This document shows, piece by piece, positions 4,488 through 11,792 of a stretch of DNA of 11,792 nucleotides. The stretch lies in contig SPCK01000029.1 in assembly GCA_004525355.1 (NCBI GenBank), positions 1 through 11,792 of the forward strand, given 5' to 3'. The notes under the pieces are model-generated. The model was not told where the DNA came from and did no database searches. It was given only the letters and a program-made list of their open reading frames with translations. Within the stretch, counting starts at the first letter, position 1. The number at the start of each line of letters is the position of its first letter. A program made the translations under genes and the position numbers. The stretch comes from Spirochaetales bacterium (lineage in GTDB: Bacteria > Spirochaetota > Spirochaetia > Treponematales > UBA12059).

Positions 4488-7131
4488 ATGACAAATCCTC
4501 GAGGTATTTTTCCAGCTTGGCAACCCTGGCGAGTGCATCAGCCAGCTTTTCCCGTTCCTTGTCTACCACCTCTGCGGGAGCGCTCGCCACGAAATCTTCA
4601 TTGGCAATCTTGGCGGTGACCCGTTCGGCGAACTGCCGTTCCTTGTCCGCGTCTTTTTTGAAGCGCGACGCGAGCTGGGCAACGTCCACAGCTTCGCGGG
4701 CGAATACGTAGCATTCAAAACCGTGGCCGGCCAACGCCAGCGCTCCGGCGGGTTTTGCTCCCACGAAATCCACCGACAGGGCATTCACCAGAAGCGCCGT
4801 CAGTTCCGAGTTGCGCGCCAGGAATTCCCCGTCATCCCGACCGGCATCCACGCGTACCGCTACCTTGAGCTTGTGCTCCGCGGCGATGCCGAACTCGCTC
4901 CGCAGGGAGCGCACCAGTGAAACGAGCTCCTTGAGCGTGCCGAAGCGGGCATCCAGGCCTGGATCTCTACGTTCTGCCTCGTCCTTCGGATAGGCCCTGA
5001 CTATCAGGCGACCGGCGGCGGCGGGAAGCTTGCCGTATATCTCTTCAGTGACGAAGGGCAGGAACGGATGCAGGAGCGCGAGAGATTCGGTCAGCGTGTC
5101 CAGGAGAACGGTGACCGCGCGGTCCTTCTCGCCATCATCACCCGATCTGGTCGAGAGTTTCGTGGCCTCCAGGTACCAGTCGCAGAAGTCGTTCCAGAAA
5201 TATTCGTACACGGCGCTTGCCGCGTCGTTGAACCGGTACGAGGCCATGGCCTCGGCGACCGCGGCCGAGCTGACGCACAGCCTGTGCCGGATCCAACGGT
5301 CTGCGTCATTCAATACCGGCTCGGGCACTAGCTCCCGGCCTTCCAGATTCATCAATATATAGCGACTGGCGTTCCATACCTTGTTGGCGAATTTGGAGCC
5401 CAGCTTGAAATCGTCCTTTTTGATGAGTATGTCCTGTGTGGAAGTATACAGGAAGGCCAAGGTGAACTTCAGGGCATCGGCGCCGAATTCGTCTACGATC
5501 TCCAGTGGATCGATGCCGTTGCCCAGGCTCTTGGACATCTTGCGACCCTGTTTGTCGCGAACCAGCGTCGTCATGCAGATATCCCTGAACGGGACCTGAC
5601 CCGTAAACTCGAGGCCCGCCATGATCATGCGCGCGACCCAGAAGAAAATGATGTCGAAACCGGTTAAAAGAGTGCTCGTGGGATAGAACTTGCGCAGGTC
5701 GGCCGTGTCTTTCGGCCAGCCCATCACGCTGAAGGGCCAGAGCCAGGAGCTGAACCAGGTATCCAGAACGTCCTCGTCCTGCCGAAGCTCGGATGACTTG
5801 CACTTTGGGCAGATCGTAGGCTCTTCCCGTTCCACCATGACGTATCCGCAGTGGTCGCAGTACCACACGGGTATCCGGTGCCCCCACCACAACTGACGGC
5901 TGATGCACCAATCCCTGATATTCGTGAGCCATTGCTCGTAGGTGTGTTCCCAACGCTGCGGGTAGAACCGCACGTCGCCGTCGCGCCAGGCCTTGAGCGC
6001 CTTCTCGGCCAGGGGCTTCATCTTCACGAACCACTGTTCGGACAGGTAGGGTTCGACCGCGGTATGGCAACGGTAACAGTGGCCGACCGAATGGGTGATC
6101 GGCTTTTCGTCGACGAACAAGCCCAGGACCTTCAGGTCTTCCACCACGAGCTTTCGGGCTTCCCGGGCCTTGAGCCCGCGGTACTTCTCCGGGACGTTCT
6201 CGTTGAGAGTGCCGTCGGGGTTGAGAATATTGATCCGTTCCAGATTATGGCGGTTGCCCACCTCAAAATCGTTGGGGTCATGCGCGGGAGTTATTTTTAC
6301 CAGGCCCGTACCGAACTCGCGATCCACGTAGCTGTCGGCAATCAGGGGTATGGTACGATCGGCCAGCGGAAGCTTGAGGAGCTTCCCGACGAGATTCGCG
6401 TATCGATCATCCTCGGGATGGCATGCCACCGCCGTATCGCCCAGGAGGGTCTCCGGACGCGTCGTGGCTATCTCGATCGATCCGGAGCCATCGACATATT
6501 CGTACCGGATATGGTACATGGCACCGTTCTCGTCCTCGTGCTCGACCTCGTCGTCGGCCAGCGCCGTCCCACAGGAACTGCACCAGTTGACCAGGTACTT
6601 GCCCCGGTAGACGAGGCCGCGTTCGTACAGCGTCACGAAGACGTCGCGAACGGCCTTGGACAGGCCCTCGTCGAGCGTGAAACGCTCCCGACTCCAGTCG
6701 CAGGACGAACCTATCTTCTCGAGCTGTTTCTTGATGATGTCATGGTGCTCGTTCGCGACCTTCCAGGTCTCTTCGACGAACTTTTCCCGGCCCATTTCAT
6801 GGCGATCGACGCCCCGGGCCCGAAGTATCTTCTCCACCACGTGCTGGGTCGCGATGCCGGCATGATCCATCCCGGGCACCCACAGGGCGGGACGGCCGTT
6901 CATGCGGTGGTAGCGCATGAGGATGTCGGGTATCGCGTTGTTGAGGCCATGGCCCATGTGCAGCACGCCTGTAACGTTCGGCGGAGGCATCACCATGACG
7001 AATGGCTTCTTTCCGGTGCCGGGCTTGCCCCCGGCGTTCGGCTGGAAGAGGCCTTCCTTCTTCCATGCCTCGTAGATGCGGTCCTCGAATTCTTTCGGGT
7101 CGTAGGCCTTGGCCAGCTCGACGGCTTTCAT
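4486..7131 (-). CDS. valS: Valyl-tRNA synthetase
   Basis: An 881-residue class Ia synthetase that attaches valine to tRNA(Val) in the cytoplasm, full length for the bacterial enzyme. The HIGH-type motif is HMGH (58-61) within PPPNVTGVLHMGHG, and the second signature is KMSKS (531-535). Between them lie the connective peptide with editing domain (TTRPETLLGDTA, YVDREFGTGLVKITPAHDPND) and cysteine pairs of zinc-binding type: WCSSC near 183-187, CYRCH, and CDHC followed by CPKC before LDTWFSSWLWPFS. The C-terminus has the anticodon-binding helices and the valS-specific coiled-coil arm (about 820-881, ending EKLADALARVAKLEKYLEDL). The ATG at 7129-7131 is preceded by GGAGGA and directly gives the expected N-terminus (LAKAYDPKEFEDRIYEAWKKEGLF). 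No key residue is missing. It heads the cluster valS-HD-deoC, with no recognisable T-box or other leader in front. The DEFGADALKFTLAF segment after KMSKS and the coiled-coil arm favour valine over isoleucine or leucine. Confidence 0.98.
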   Translation of the reverse strand: MKAVELAKAYDPKEFEDRIYEAWKKEGLFQPNAGGKPGTGKKPFVMVMPPPNVTGVLHMGHGLNNAIPDILMRYHRMNGRPALWVPGMDHAGIATQHVVEKILRARGVDRHEMGREKFVEETWKVANEHHDIIKKQLEKIGSSCDWSRERFTLDEGLSKAVRDVFVTLYERGLVYRGKYLVNWCSSCGTALADDEVEHEDENGAMYHIRYEYVDGSGSIEIATTRPETLLGDTAVACHPEDDRYANLVGKLLKLPLADRTIPLIADSYVDREFGTGLVKITPAHDPNDFEVGNRHNLERINILNPDGTLNENVPEKYRGLKAREARKLVVEDLKVLGLFVDEKPITHSVGHCYRCHTAVEPYLSEQWFVKMKPLAEKALKAWRDGDVRFYPQRWEHTYEQWLTNIRDWCISRQLWWGHRIPVWYCDHCGYVMVEREEPTICPKCKSSELRQDEDVLDTWFSSWLWPFSVMGWPKDTADLRKFYPTSTLLTGFDIIFFWVARMIMAGLEFTGQVPFRDICMTTLVRDKQGRKMSKSLGNGIDPLEIVDEFGADALKFTLAFLYTSTQDILIKKDDFKLGSKFANKVWNASRYILMNLEGRELVPEPVLNDADRWIRHRLCVSSAAVAEAMASYRFNDAASAVYEYFWNDFCDWYLEATKLSTRSGDDGEKDRAVTVLLDTLTESLALLHPFLPFVTEEIYGKLPAAAGRLIVRAYPKDEAERRDPGLDARFGTLKELVSLVRSLRSEFGIAAEHKLKVAVRVDAGRDDGEFLARNSELTALLVNALSVDFVGAKPAGALALAGHGFECYVFAREAVDVAQLASRFKKDADKERQFAERVTAKIANEDFVASAPAEVVDKEREKLADALARVAKLEKYLEDLS

Positions 7132-7608
7132 GAATGTCCTCCGGTGCGGGTGGGAGAGGCCCCGTCGTCCGGAGCCGCGCTCTTTACTTTAACAAAATCC
7201 CTGTCATCGCGCAATGAGTCGGATTCGCCCCTTCTGCTTCCTGCGCGTCAGCGATTTGCGCGGCTGAAGCCGAGCGGGTATAGTTTCACTGCAACGATGG
7301 AGTCATGGAGTTTGCTCTATTCTTGTCCGGAATCAGGCGATGGGCTGCGGGTTACGGAGGCGTCTATATGCATAAAGCGCCAGGAGTGGAATCAAATCCC
7401 TGGCTCGAGCATCCGAACCTTGCGACCGCATTCGGGCCGACATACGAACGCGAGGCATATCGGTCCTGCCGCCGCGAACCACCCTGTTCGTGAGTTGCGG
7501 ATCACCGCATGGTGCGAAAAAGCGATGCCTTCAATGAAAGATCATTTCGGTGAACGCGCCGAGATTGGCTGAAGGCCAACGCGACCGAAGGCCGCCATGG
7601 CGCCACGT
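7132..7608. other. 477-base gap without a convincing gene, presumed valS leader and promoter region
   Basis: Between valS and the cyclase stop I find no ORF with a good Shine-Dalgarno or a recognisable product. Visible elements are all weak: a possible minus-strand promoter near 7186-7214, a 6-base-stem hairpin with GCCAGG (7379-7384) and CCTGGC (7399-7404), a palindrome CGCCATGGCG (7593-7602), and a short hairpin TTGGC/GCCAA (7565-7579) behind the cyclase with no T-run. No tRNA fold was evident by eye. It may hold a degraded gene or an RNA I cannot recognise. Confidence 0.5.
7186..7214 (-). promoter_or_regulatory. Weak candidate promoter for valS
   Basis: Minus-strand TTGCGC (7209-7214) and TAAAGT (7186-7191) are 17 bases apart, matching three and four of six consensus positions. 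It would give a leader of about 45-50 bases before the valS ATG. The spacing is right but the hexamers are poor, so this is only the best candidate seen. Confidence 0.2.
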
Positions 7609-9726
7609 TCAATTGAGGTCCTTGGGCTCGCTGCCGTGACGGGCGATCCCGTCCAGATAACGCCTCGTGGGCTTGTCGTCGGGCAAGGCTTCGGCTACGG
7701 CGACCAGATGCTGCCGCGCCTCATCGAAGCGCCTGCCATAGTACGCTTCCACGCCACGCTCGAATTCATCCTTCACGCGTTCCTTTCGTTCGATCATTTC
7801 AGCTTCATCGCCGTCGTAAATTTCGAATACAGATACCGGTTGTCGTTTGTTCTTCACGCGCACTCTTCCTATGAAACGCATCCTGAAGAGCGTCGGGTCC
7901 TGCAGAGCCGAGAACACGCTCTCGCTGGCGGCTATGCCCATCGCGTATTCCTTGGCCACCCCCTCAAGGCGGCTGGCGGTATTGACCACGTCGGAGATGA
8001 CCGTTCCATCCATCCTGGCTGATTCTCCGATGGTCCCCAGCATGAGCGTTCCGACATGGACGCCAATTCCTACGGCGATCGAGTCCCGGCCTTGCCCGGC
8101 GCGCTCGACATTGTAGGCCCTGACCCTTGCCTGGATATCGATCGCGCAGCGTACCGCGGATTCGGCGCCGGCAGGAAACAACGCCATGAAGCCGTCCCCC
8201 AGATACTTGTCGATGAAGCCGCCATGGGCGCGCACGGCCGGGCCTGTCCTGGCCAGGTATTCGTTGATGAAGGTGAAGGTCTCTTCCGGCGTCAGGTTCT
8301 CGGCCATCCACGTAAAGGCCCGGACATCGGCAAAGAGGACGGCCATGTCCTCGGCGCTGTGATCGCCCAGCTCGATCTCCTCGATATTCGACTTCTTGAG
8401 GAAACCGAGAAACTCGCGGGGTACGAAGCGCTCGAGCGACTCGTTCACGCGCCTCAAATCTCCCGTCAACCGCTCGGCCATGGTGAATGCCCCGGCGAAA
8501 AGCCTTGTCATGTTCAGGGACAGTGCTAATAAGAATGCCATCATCCCCAACTGGGTGATGAACACGCCCTGCACCAGCCCCCCCGCTACGAACATGTCAT
8601 AAATCGTGGCTGCAAAGATGGCCAGAAAGCCCAGCCCGAACAAACCAGCCCCCCGCTTGCGCCTCACCGCGGCCAAGACGATCGCGGCCGCGATGCCCAG
8701 GCCGACGAGCACGACCGAAAGCTGGTACCAGCGCAGGACGCCGGACGCGAAAAACGAAGAAGTAAACAGGATGATACCCGTGTACGCTGCCGATGCGCCG
8801 CCCGCAAACCACACGCCCCATTGCGGCAGTTCGTCGGGAAAGCTCGCCCGGACAAACGCGGTAACAATGACCGCCCCCGCGGTGAAGGTCAGGTAGCCGA
8901 GCACAAACAACGCGCGGAAGGACATTCCGGGGAAGATTGCCAGTATGAAGTACTCGTCGTAGAACAACACCCGCACACCCAGCACCAGACACAGCAAGCC
9001 GAACCAAAGCGATGCCCGGTCTCCGTGCCTGAACATGAACAAGCCCAGGTAATATGCTCCCATGGCCAGGATGGCTCCCACGACGAACAGCTCGTAGGCG
9101 ATCGATCCTACCTTGTGCGCCCAGACATCGTCTGGATGGCCAAGGAACAGGCTCGTCCTGAGCCCGCCCGATCGGTCGGCAAAGTTGGATACATGCAAAA
9201 CCAAGTCAATTGAACCATCGCTGTCAGCCCGCAAAGTGGAAACGTGGGACATCCAGCCGGGGCGCTCTTCCGACTCAGTCCTTCCCGGGGTCCCATGCGA
9301 GTCGATCAGCACTCCATTCGCGAAGATACGCCCGGCGCTCAGGAACGAGGACGCGGACAAACCATACAGAGCGAGCGGCTCCAGACCCAGTATCCGCAGA
9401 CGCCAGGTCCCGAATCCCCGGACGGCGACACCGGGTATGGGATAGCTCGCCCACTCGGACGGGAAGGATGCCATCAGATTGGGTTGAGGCTGTCTCCCGC
9501 TCATGAAGGAATCCGGATCGACGAAACGGTTCCAGTAGAACTCCCATTCCCCGTCCAACGCAAGCAGGTCGCCAAGATCAACACCGGATACGTCCAGTAC
9601 GCCGCCGGCTGCGGCACTATCGCGAGCAGGGGCTGAACATGATGCGAGGCTCAGAATCAGGACGGCAGCCAATGCAGGTCCAATGGAAAGGCGCCGATAC
9701 GATCTTCGGGTGTCATGAAGGTTCAT
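7609..9726 (-). CDS. Membrane-bound class III adenylate cyclase with lipobox and 7TMR-DISM-like sensor
   Basis: A 705-residue signalling protein. Residues 1-30 look like a lipoprotein signal (hydrophobic stretch ending LASC, Cys30). Residues about 45-200 form a periplasmic beta-rich sensor resembling 7TMR-DISM extracellular domains (LDGEWEFYWNRF, FGTWRLRI, RIFANG, HVSNF). Residues about 208-410 hold roughly seven hydrophobic membrane helices. The linker ERFVPREFLGFLKKSNIEEIELGD (432-455) leads to a class III cyclase domain: metal-binding Asp467 (LFADVRAFT) and Asp511 (YLGDGF), Lys507 as the adenine-recognising lysine, Thr575 at the second specificity position, and Asn582 and Arg586 in VVNTASRLE. 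Lys plus Thr indicates ATP as substrate and cAMP as product. Residues about 645-697 resemble a single TPR-like hairpin. The architecture is common in spirochaetes. The ATG at 9724-9726 is chosen because it places the signal peptide at the N-terminus; there is no clear Shine-Dalgarno, and an ATG at 9823-9825 would add 33 uncharacteristic residues. The signal sensed is unknown, and neighbours give no hint. Confidence 0.92.
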   Translation of the reverse strand: MNLHDTRRSYRRLSIGPALAAVLILSLASCSAPARDSAAAGGVLDVSGVDLGDLLALDGEWEFYWNRFVDPDSFMSGRQPQPNLMASFPSEWASYPIPGVAVRGFGTWRLRILGLEPLALYGLSASSFLSAGRIFANGVLIDSHGTPGRTESEERPGWMSHVSTLRADSDGSIDLVLHVSNFADRSGGLRTSLFLGHPDDVWAHKVGSIAYELFVVGAILAMGAYYLGLFMFRHGDRASLWFGLLCLVLGVRVLFYDEYFILAIFPGMSFRALFVLGYLTFTAGAVIVTAFVRASFPDELPQWGVWFAGGASAAYTGIILFTSSFFASGVLRWYQLSVVLVGLGIAAAIVLAAVRRKRGAGLFGLGFLAIFAATIYDMFVAGGLVQGVFITQLGMMAFLLALSLNMTRLFAGAFTMAERLTGDLRRVNESLERFVPREFLGFLKKSNIEEIELGDHSAEDMAVLFADVRAFTWMAENLTPEETFTFINEYLARTGPAVRAHGGFIDKYLGDGFMALFPAGAESAVRCAIDIQARVRAYNVERAGQGRDSIAVGIGVHVGTLMLGTIGESARMDGTVISDVVNTASRLEGVAKEYAMGIAASESVFSALQDPTLFRMRFIGRVRVKNKRQPVSVFEIYDGDEAEMIERKERVKDEFERGVEAYYGRRFDEARQHLVAVAEALPDDKPTRRYLDGIARHGSEPKDLN

Positions 9727-9735
9727 AGTGCGAAG

Positions 9736-9741
9736 ATCATA
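9736..9741 (-). promoter_or_regulatory. Possible -10 element of the cyclase gene
   Basis: TATGAT on the minus strand (five of six matches to TATAAT) ends nine bases before the chosen ATG. No good -35 lies 16-18 bases upstream. If it is used, transcription would begin almost at the start codon and give a leaderless mRNA, which would explain the missing Shine-Dalgarno. Confidence 0.3.
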
Positions 9742-9783
9742 ACTGAAAAGCTTATGGAAAGACAGACATCCACGCCTACCTCG

Positions 9784-9812
9784 TTGCTTCCTTGCACCCT
9801 GCGGGTTATACT
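9784..9812 (+). promoter_or_regulatory. Promoter of the small plus-strand gene
   Basis: TTGCTT (9784-9789) and TATACT (9807-9812) are separated by exactly 17 bases; the -10 matches five of six consensus positions and the -35 three of six. Transcription would start near 9819, giving a leader of about 55 bases up to the ATG at 9875. With the Shine-Dalgarno and terminator downstream this completes a self-contained unit. Confidence 0.5.
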
Positions 9813-9861
9813 GTTCGATGAGCATGAAAGGGCATCGCCATGCCGTTTCTCTATATTAGCC

Positions 9862-9867
9862 AGGAGG
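9862..9867 (+). promoter_or_regulatory. Perfect Shine-Dalgarno of the small lysine-rich gene
   Basis: AGGAGG lies seven bases before the ATG at 9875-9877, an optimal distance. This is the main reason for accepting such a short ORF as a real gene. Confidence 0.75.
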
Positions 9868-9874
9868 CTGGATC

Positions 9875-9985
9875 ATGAAAGAAAAGAGCAAGCAACCCAA
9901 AGAGTCGAAGAAGAAACCACAGAAAACCTTGCTTGAAAAACGCAAGGAGAAGCGGGAAAAAGCCGCGGAGAAACACGAAGAATAG
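9875..9985 (+). CDS. Small lysine-rich protein of 36 residues, unknown function
   Basis: The only plus-strand gene in the window. It begins MKEKSKQPKESKKK and ends EKRKEKREKAAEKHEE; about a third of the residues are lysine, with many Glu and Arg and almost no hydrophobic residues apart from a central TLL. It should be strongly basic, soluble and either disordered or a single charged helix in its second half (about 19-36). No signal peptide or membrane segment is visible. A complete expression unit surrounds it: promoter at 9784-9812, AGGAGG at seven-base spacing, TAG stop, and an intrinsic terminator 37 bases later. It is divergent from the cyclase and convergent with the peptidase. I do not recognise a family. 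Such composition suits binding RNA, the ribosome or DNA, but that is only composition. A chance ORF is less likely given the signals around it. Confidence 0.72.
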   Translation: MKEKSKQPKESKKKPQKTLLEKRKEKREKAAEKHEE

Positions 9986-10022
9986 TCAGCTGACGTCCCG
10001 CCACGAAGCTCCTGCGAGAGTT

Positions 10023-10050
10023 GGCCCGACCATCCGGCCGGGCTGTTTTT
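10023..10050 (+). terminator. Rho-independent terminator of the small plus-strand gene
   Basis: GGCCCGACC (10023-10031) pairs with GGCCGGGCT (10036-10044) over nine positions with one A-C mismatch and one G-U, loop ATCC, followed by G and five T (10046-10050). The T-run ends on the first base of the stop triplet of the convergent peptidase gene. In the other orientation no T-run follows the stem, so it serves the plus strand. Confidence 0.82.
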
Positions 10051-11792
10051 CATACGGGTACTATCCGTGCCATGCGCTCGAAACGCGCGACCTTCTCCTC
10101 GCAAATCCTGACCCCAGCCTGCCAAAAATCCGGATTTGCCAGATCGACGCCCAAGTGCCTCCGGGCGACCTCTTCCGCCTCCATCCTCCCGGTATCCCGC
10201 AACAAGCCCACGTACGCATCATGGAAACCGGCGCCCAAGTCATCCTTGCGCGCGTACACGCCCAGGCTGAAGAGGTACCCAAACGAATAGGGAAAGTTGT
10301 AGAAACTGACACCGCTCATGTGGAAGTGCAGTTTGGACGCCCAATAATACTCGTCGTACTCGGAAAGCACGTCGCCGTACCATTCCTTCCAGGCTTCACC
10401 CATCAATTCCCGTAAGCCGTCCGCGCTGACTGGCCCGGACGGGCGCCGCTCGTAGAATCGGCTCTCGAATTCGAAGCGCAACGGTATGTTCACCAGGAAG
10501 GTGGCAGCGTCCTGCGCATCAGCCCAGGCCAGTTCAAGGAGCGCGGCTTCGTCGCCGGCTTCCTTGGCGAGCATGTCCCCCAGTACCGTTTGGGCGAAAG
10601 TACTGGCCGTTTCCGCCAGCGTCATCGGATAGTCCGCCTCGACCAGGGGTATGTCACGCATGACCTCGCAGTGATACGCGTGGCCGAGCTCGTGGGCCAG
10701 GGTGGATAGCTCGGACAGGGCGCCGCGGTACGTGGTATAGACGAAGGGATTCCTGCTACCGGGAAACTCGGTACAATACGCGCCCGGACGCTTGCCATCG
10801 AGCACCCTGCCCTCGATCCGACGGGCCACGGCCATCCGATCGACGAAAGCGCCCATTGCGGGATCTACCGTTGCGTAGGCTCGCCGCACGATGTCCAGCC
10901 CGCGTTCAAAGGGAATTACAGCGTCATGCCCCTCGCGGGCGGGCGCTGGAGCCAGGATATCCCACGGGGCCAGGCGCTCGACACCGTAGAGTCTGGCTTG
11001 CGCGCGCAGCGCCCTCCTGCCGATCTCGCGGGCCGAACGAAGGGTCTCCATCAACGCCTCGAGAGTCCCCCTGGAGATACGGCTCTGGTGCAGGGCCTTG
11101 TCCAGGTAGTGCACCTGCTCGGTATGGGAGCGCAGTCCCGCTTCTGCATGCCGCCAGCCGGAGATGGCGTTGAGCGTCGAGGCGAAACTCTCCCGATGCT
11201 CTTCCATCGCGGCGTTGATGCCCCGCCAAGCCGCTTCCCTCAGGTCCCGTTCAGGCCGCTTGAGCAAGCTTGCGGCAGCGGCCAGTCCCATGTCCTCGGT
11301 CGAACCATCGGACTTGTGGATGTGGCAGGTAACCGTGCCGGTAATATTGTTGTACAGGTTCCACCAGGCCGAATGACCGTCCGGTGCCATGGTCGACAAA
11401 GCCTTCTCGACATCCAGCGGCAGAAAGCGAGCCTTGAGTTTTCGTTCCTGCGAAAGCATAAAGCGAAACGGCGCCGCCCCCGGAGTCGACAGAAAGCTCT
11501 CGAAAAAAGCCTCGGGGCATTTTGCCATCACCAGCAAAAAGGCCGCGTTTGCCGCGCCGATGCGAGCCCCCAGCGTTTCCAATACTCCCCGAGCGGTTTT
11601 TGCGTCCGCGTCTGAACCGTTTACGCTGACCGTGCAATTGGCGTATACGGCAAGGTCGCCATGCAGCGTGTACGCGGAAACCAGCAGGTCTGCAAACCGG
11701 CGGCACGCCTCCATCAGCGACGCGTCTCGAGTTGCGTCCAACTTTTCAGCGTCCGTAACCCGGGCTCCGATCGGCGCGCCGGCTTTCTCGAG
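10050..11792 (-). CDS. M3-family oligoendopeptidase, pepF-like (N-terminus off right edge)
   Basis: A zinc metallopeptidase expected to degrade short peptides in the cytoplasm; no signal peptide is visible, but the true N-terminus is missing. The reading frame is open to the window edge, giving 580 visible residues; a TTG at 11739-11741 could serve as a start, but the frame continues upstream as LEKAGAPIGARVTDAEK, and family members are usually around 590-600 residues, so only a short piece is probably lost. The active site HELGHAYH (10671-10694) gives the two zinc histidines and catalytic Glu, and the third ligand Glu lies in MTLAETASTFAQ downstream. Other family marks are PGAYCTEFPGSRNPFVYTTY before the active site and HFHMSGVSFYNFPYSFGYLFSLG near the C-terminus, containing the His/Tyr region that contacts substrate in M3 enzymes. 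The 3' end abuts the terminator of the convergent small gene, and I see no minus-strand terminator of its own. Confidence 0.93.
   Translation of the reverse strand, partial: LEKAGAPIGARVTDAEKLDATRDASLMEACRRFADLLVSAYTLHGDLAVYANCTVSVNGSDADAKTARGVLETLGARIGAANAAFLLVMAKCPEAFFESFLSTPGAAPFRFMLSQERKLKARFLPLDVEKALSTMAPDGHSAWWNLYNNITGTVTCHIHKSDGSTEDMGLAAAASLLKRPERDLREAAWRGINAAMEEHRESFASTLNAISGWRHAEAGLRSHTEQVHYLDKALHQSRISRGTLEALMETLRSAREIGRRALRAQARLYGVERLAPWDILAPAPAREGHDAVIPFERGLDIVRRAYATVDPAMGAFVDRMAVARRIEGRVLDGKRPGAYCTEFPGSRNPFVYTTYRGALSELSTLAHELGHAYHCEVMRDIPLVEADYPMTLAETASTFAQTVLGDMLAKEAGDEAALLELAWADAQDAATFLVNIPLRFEFESRFYERRPSGPVSADGLRELMGEAWKEWYGDVLSEYDEYYWASKLHFHMSGVSFYNFPYSFGYLFSLGVYARKDDLGAGFHDAYVGLLRDTGRMEAEEVARRHLGVDLANPDFWQAGVRICEEKVARFERMARIVPV

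Noticed and set aside
7471..7485. Minus-strand AGGGTGGTTCGCGGC resembling the T-box core upstream of valS
   Set aside because: It lacks one base of the consensus, lies about 340 bases from the valS start, and leaves only some 120 bases upstream for the specifier stem. No terminator/antiterminator pair follows it near valS. Chance resemblance is more likely.
7305..7493. Plus-strand 62-codon frame in the gap before valS
   Set aside because: No Shine-Dalgarno at a sensible distance, no recognisable motif, and nothing around it that looks like an expression unit.
5851..7572. Plus-strand open frame of 573 codons opposite valS
   Set aside because: It lies antisense to a clear full-length valyl-tRNA synthetase, its translation has no recognisable motif, and no Shine-Dalgarno stands out. 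Long antisense frames are common in GC-rich genes with biased third positions.
9727..9825. N-terminal extension of the cyclase to the ATG at 9823-9825
   Set aside because: The extra 33 residues are polar and basic, would bury the signal peptide, and have no Shine-Dalgarno.
9856..10125. Minus-strand open frame of 89 codons
   Set aside because: It is antisense to the small lysine-rich gene and its terminator and overlaps the peptidase end. Its Phe/Ser-rich translation is what the complement of a lysine-rich gene gives.

Overview
This window reads as a chromosomal segment of a fairly GC-rich spirochaete (Spirochaetaceae-like), though I cannot fix the genus. Three things point there: TmpC/PnrA-type Bmp lipoproteins next to an ABC transporter ATPase, an adenylate cyclase with a 7TMR-DISM-type membrane sensor and the FVPREFLGFLKK-like linker common in spirochaetal cyclases, and lipoboxes of the SSC/ASC type. 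Every large gene is on the minus strand. The only plus-strand gene I support is a 36-codon lysine-rich ORF. Both edges cut genes.

Read in the direction of transcription (right to left): a pepF/M3-type oligoendopeptidase, N-terminus off the right edge (10050-11792). Next comes the divergent/convergent island with the tiny plus-strand gene (9875-9985), its promoter and its terminator. Then a lipid-anchored, polytopic class III adenylate cyclase (7609-9726), a 477-base stretch without a convincing gene, and a tight cluster: valS (4486-7131), a single-domain HD protein resembling (p)ppGpp hydrolases (3872-4477), a DeoC-family aldolase (3191-3862) and two Bmp-family nucleoside-binding lipoproteins (1975-3126 and 797-1837). 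After a strong intrinsic terminator comes the start of a nucleoside-type ABC ATPase (1-585, running off the left edge).

The valS, HD and deoC genes are coupled so closely that each stop codon overlaps the next Shine-Dalgarno sequence. deoC, the two binding lipoproteins and the ATPase together look like a module for importing (deoxy)nucleosides and breaking down the deoxyribose-phosphate they yield. A separate promoter before the second lipoprotein and a terminator behind it would let that binding protein be made in excess over the transporter.

The most notable observation is that the DeoC-family protein keeps almost every family motif but carries Met158 where the Schiff-base lysine should be (MTSTG in place of KTSTG). 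It may be a catalytically inactive or repurposed DeoC, or the base may be a sequencing error. Second in interest is the standalone alarmone-hydrolase-like HD protein, co-transcribed with an aminoacyl-tRNA synthetase and the nucleoside genes. I saw no CRISPR array, insertion sequence, integrase, rRNA or tRNA.
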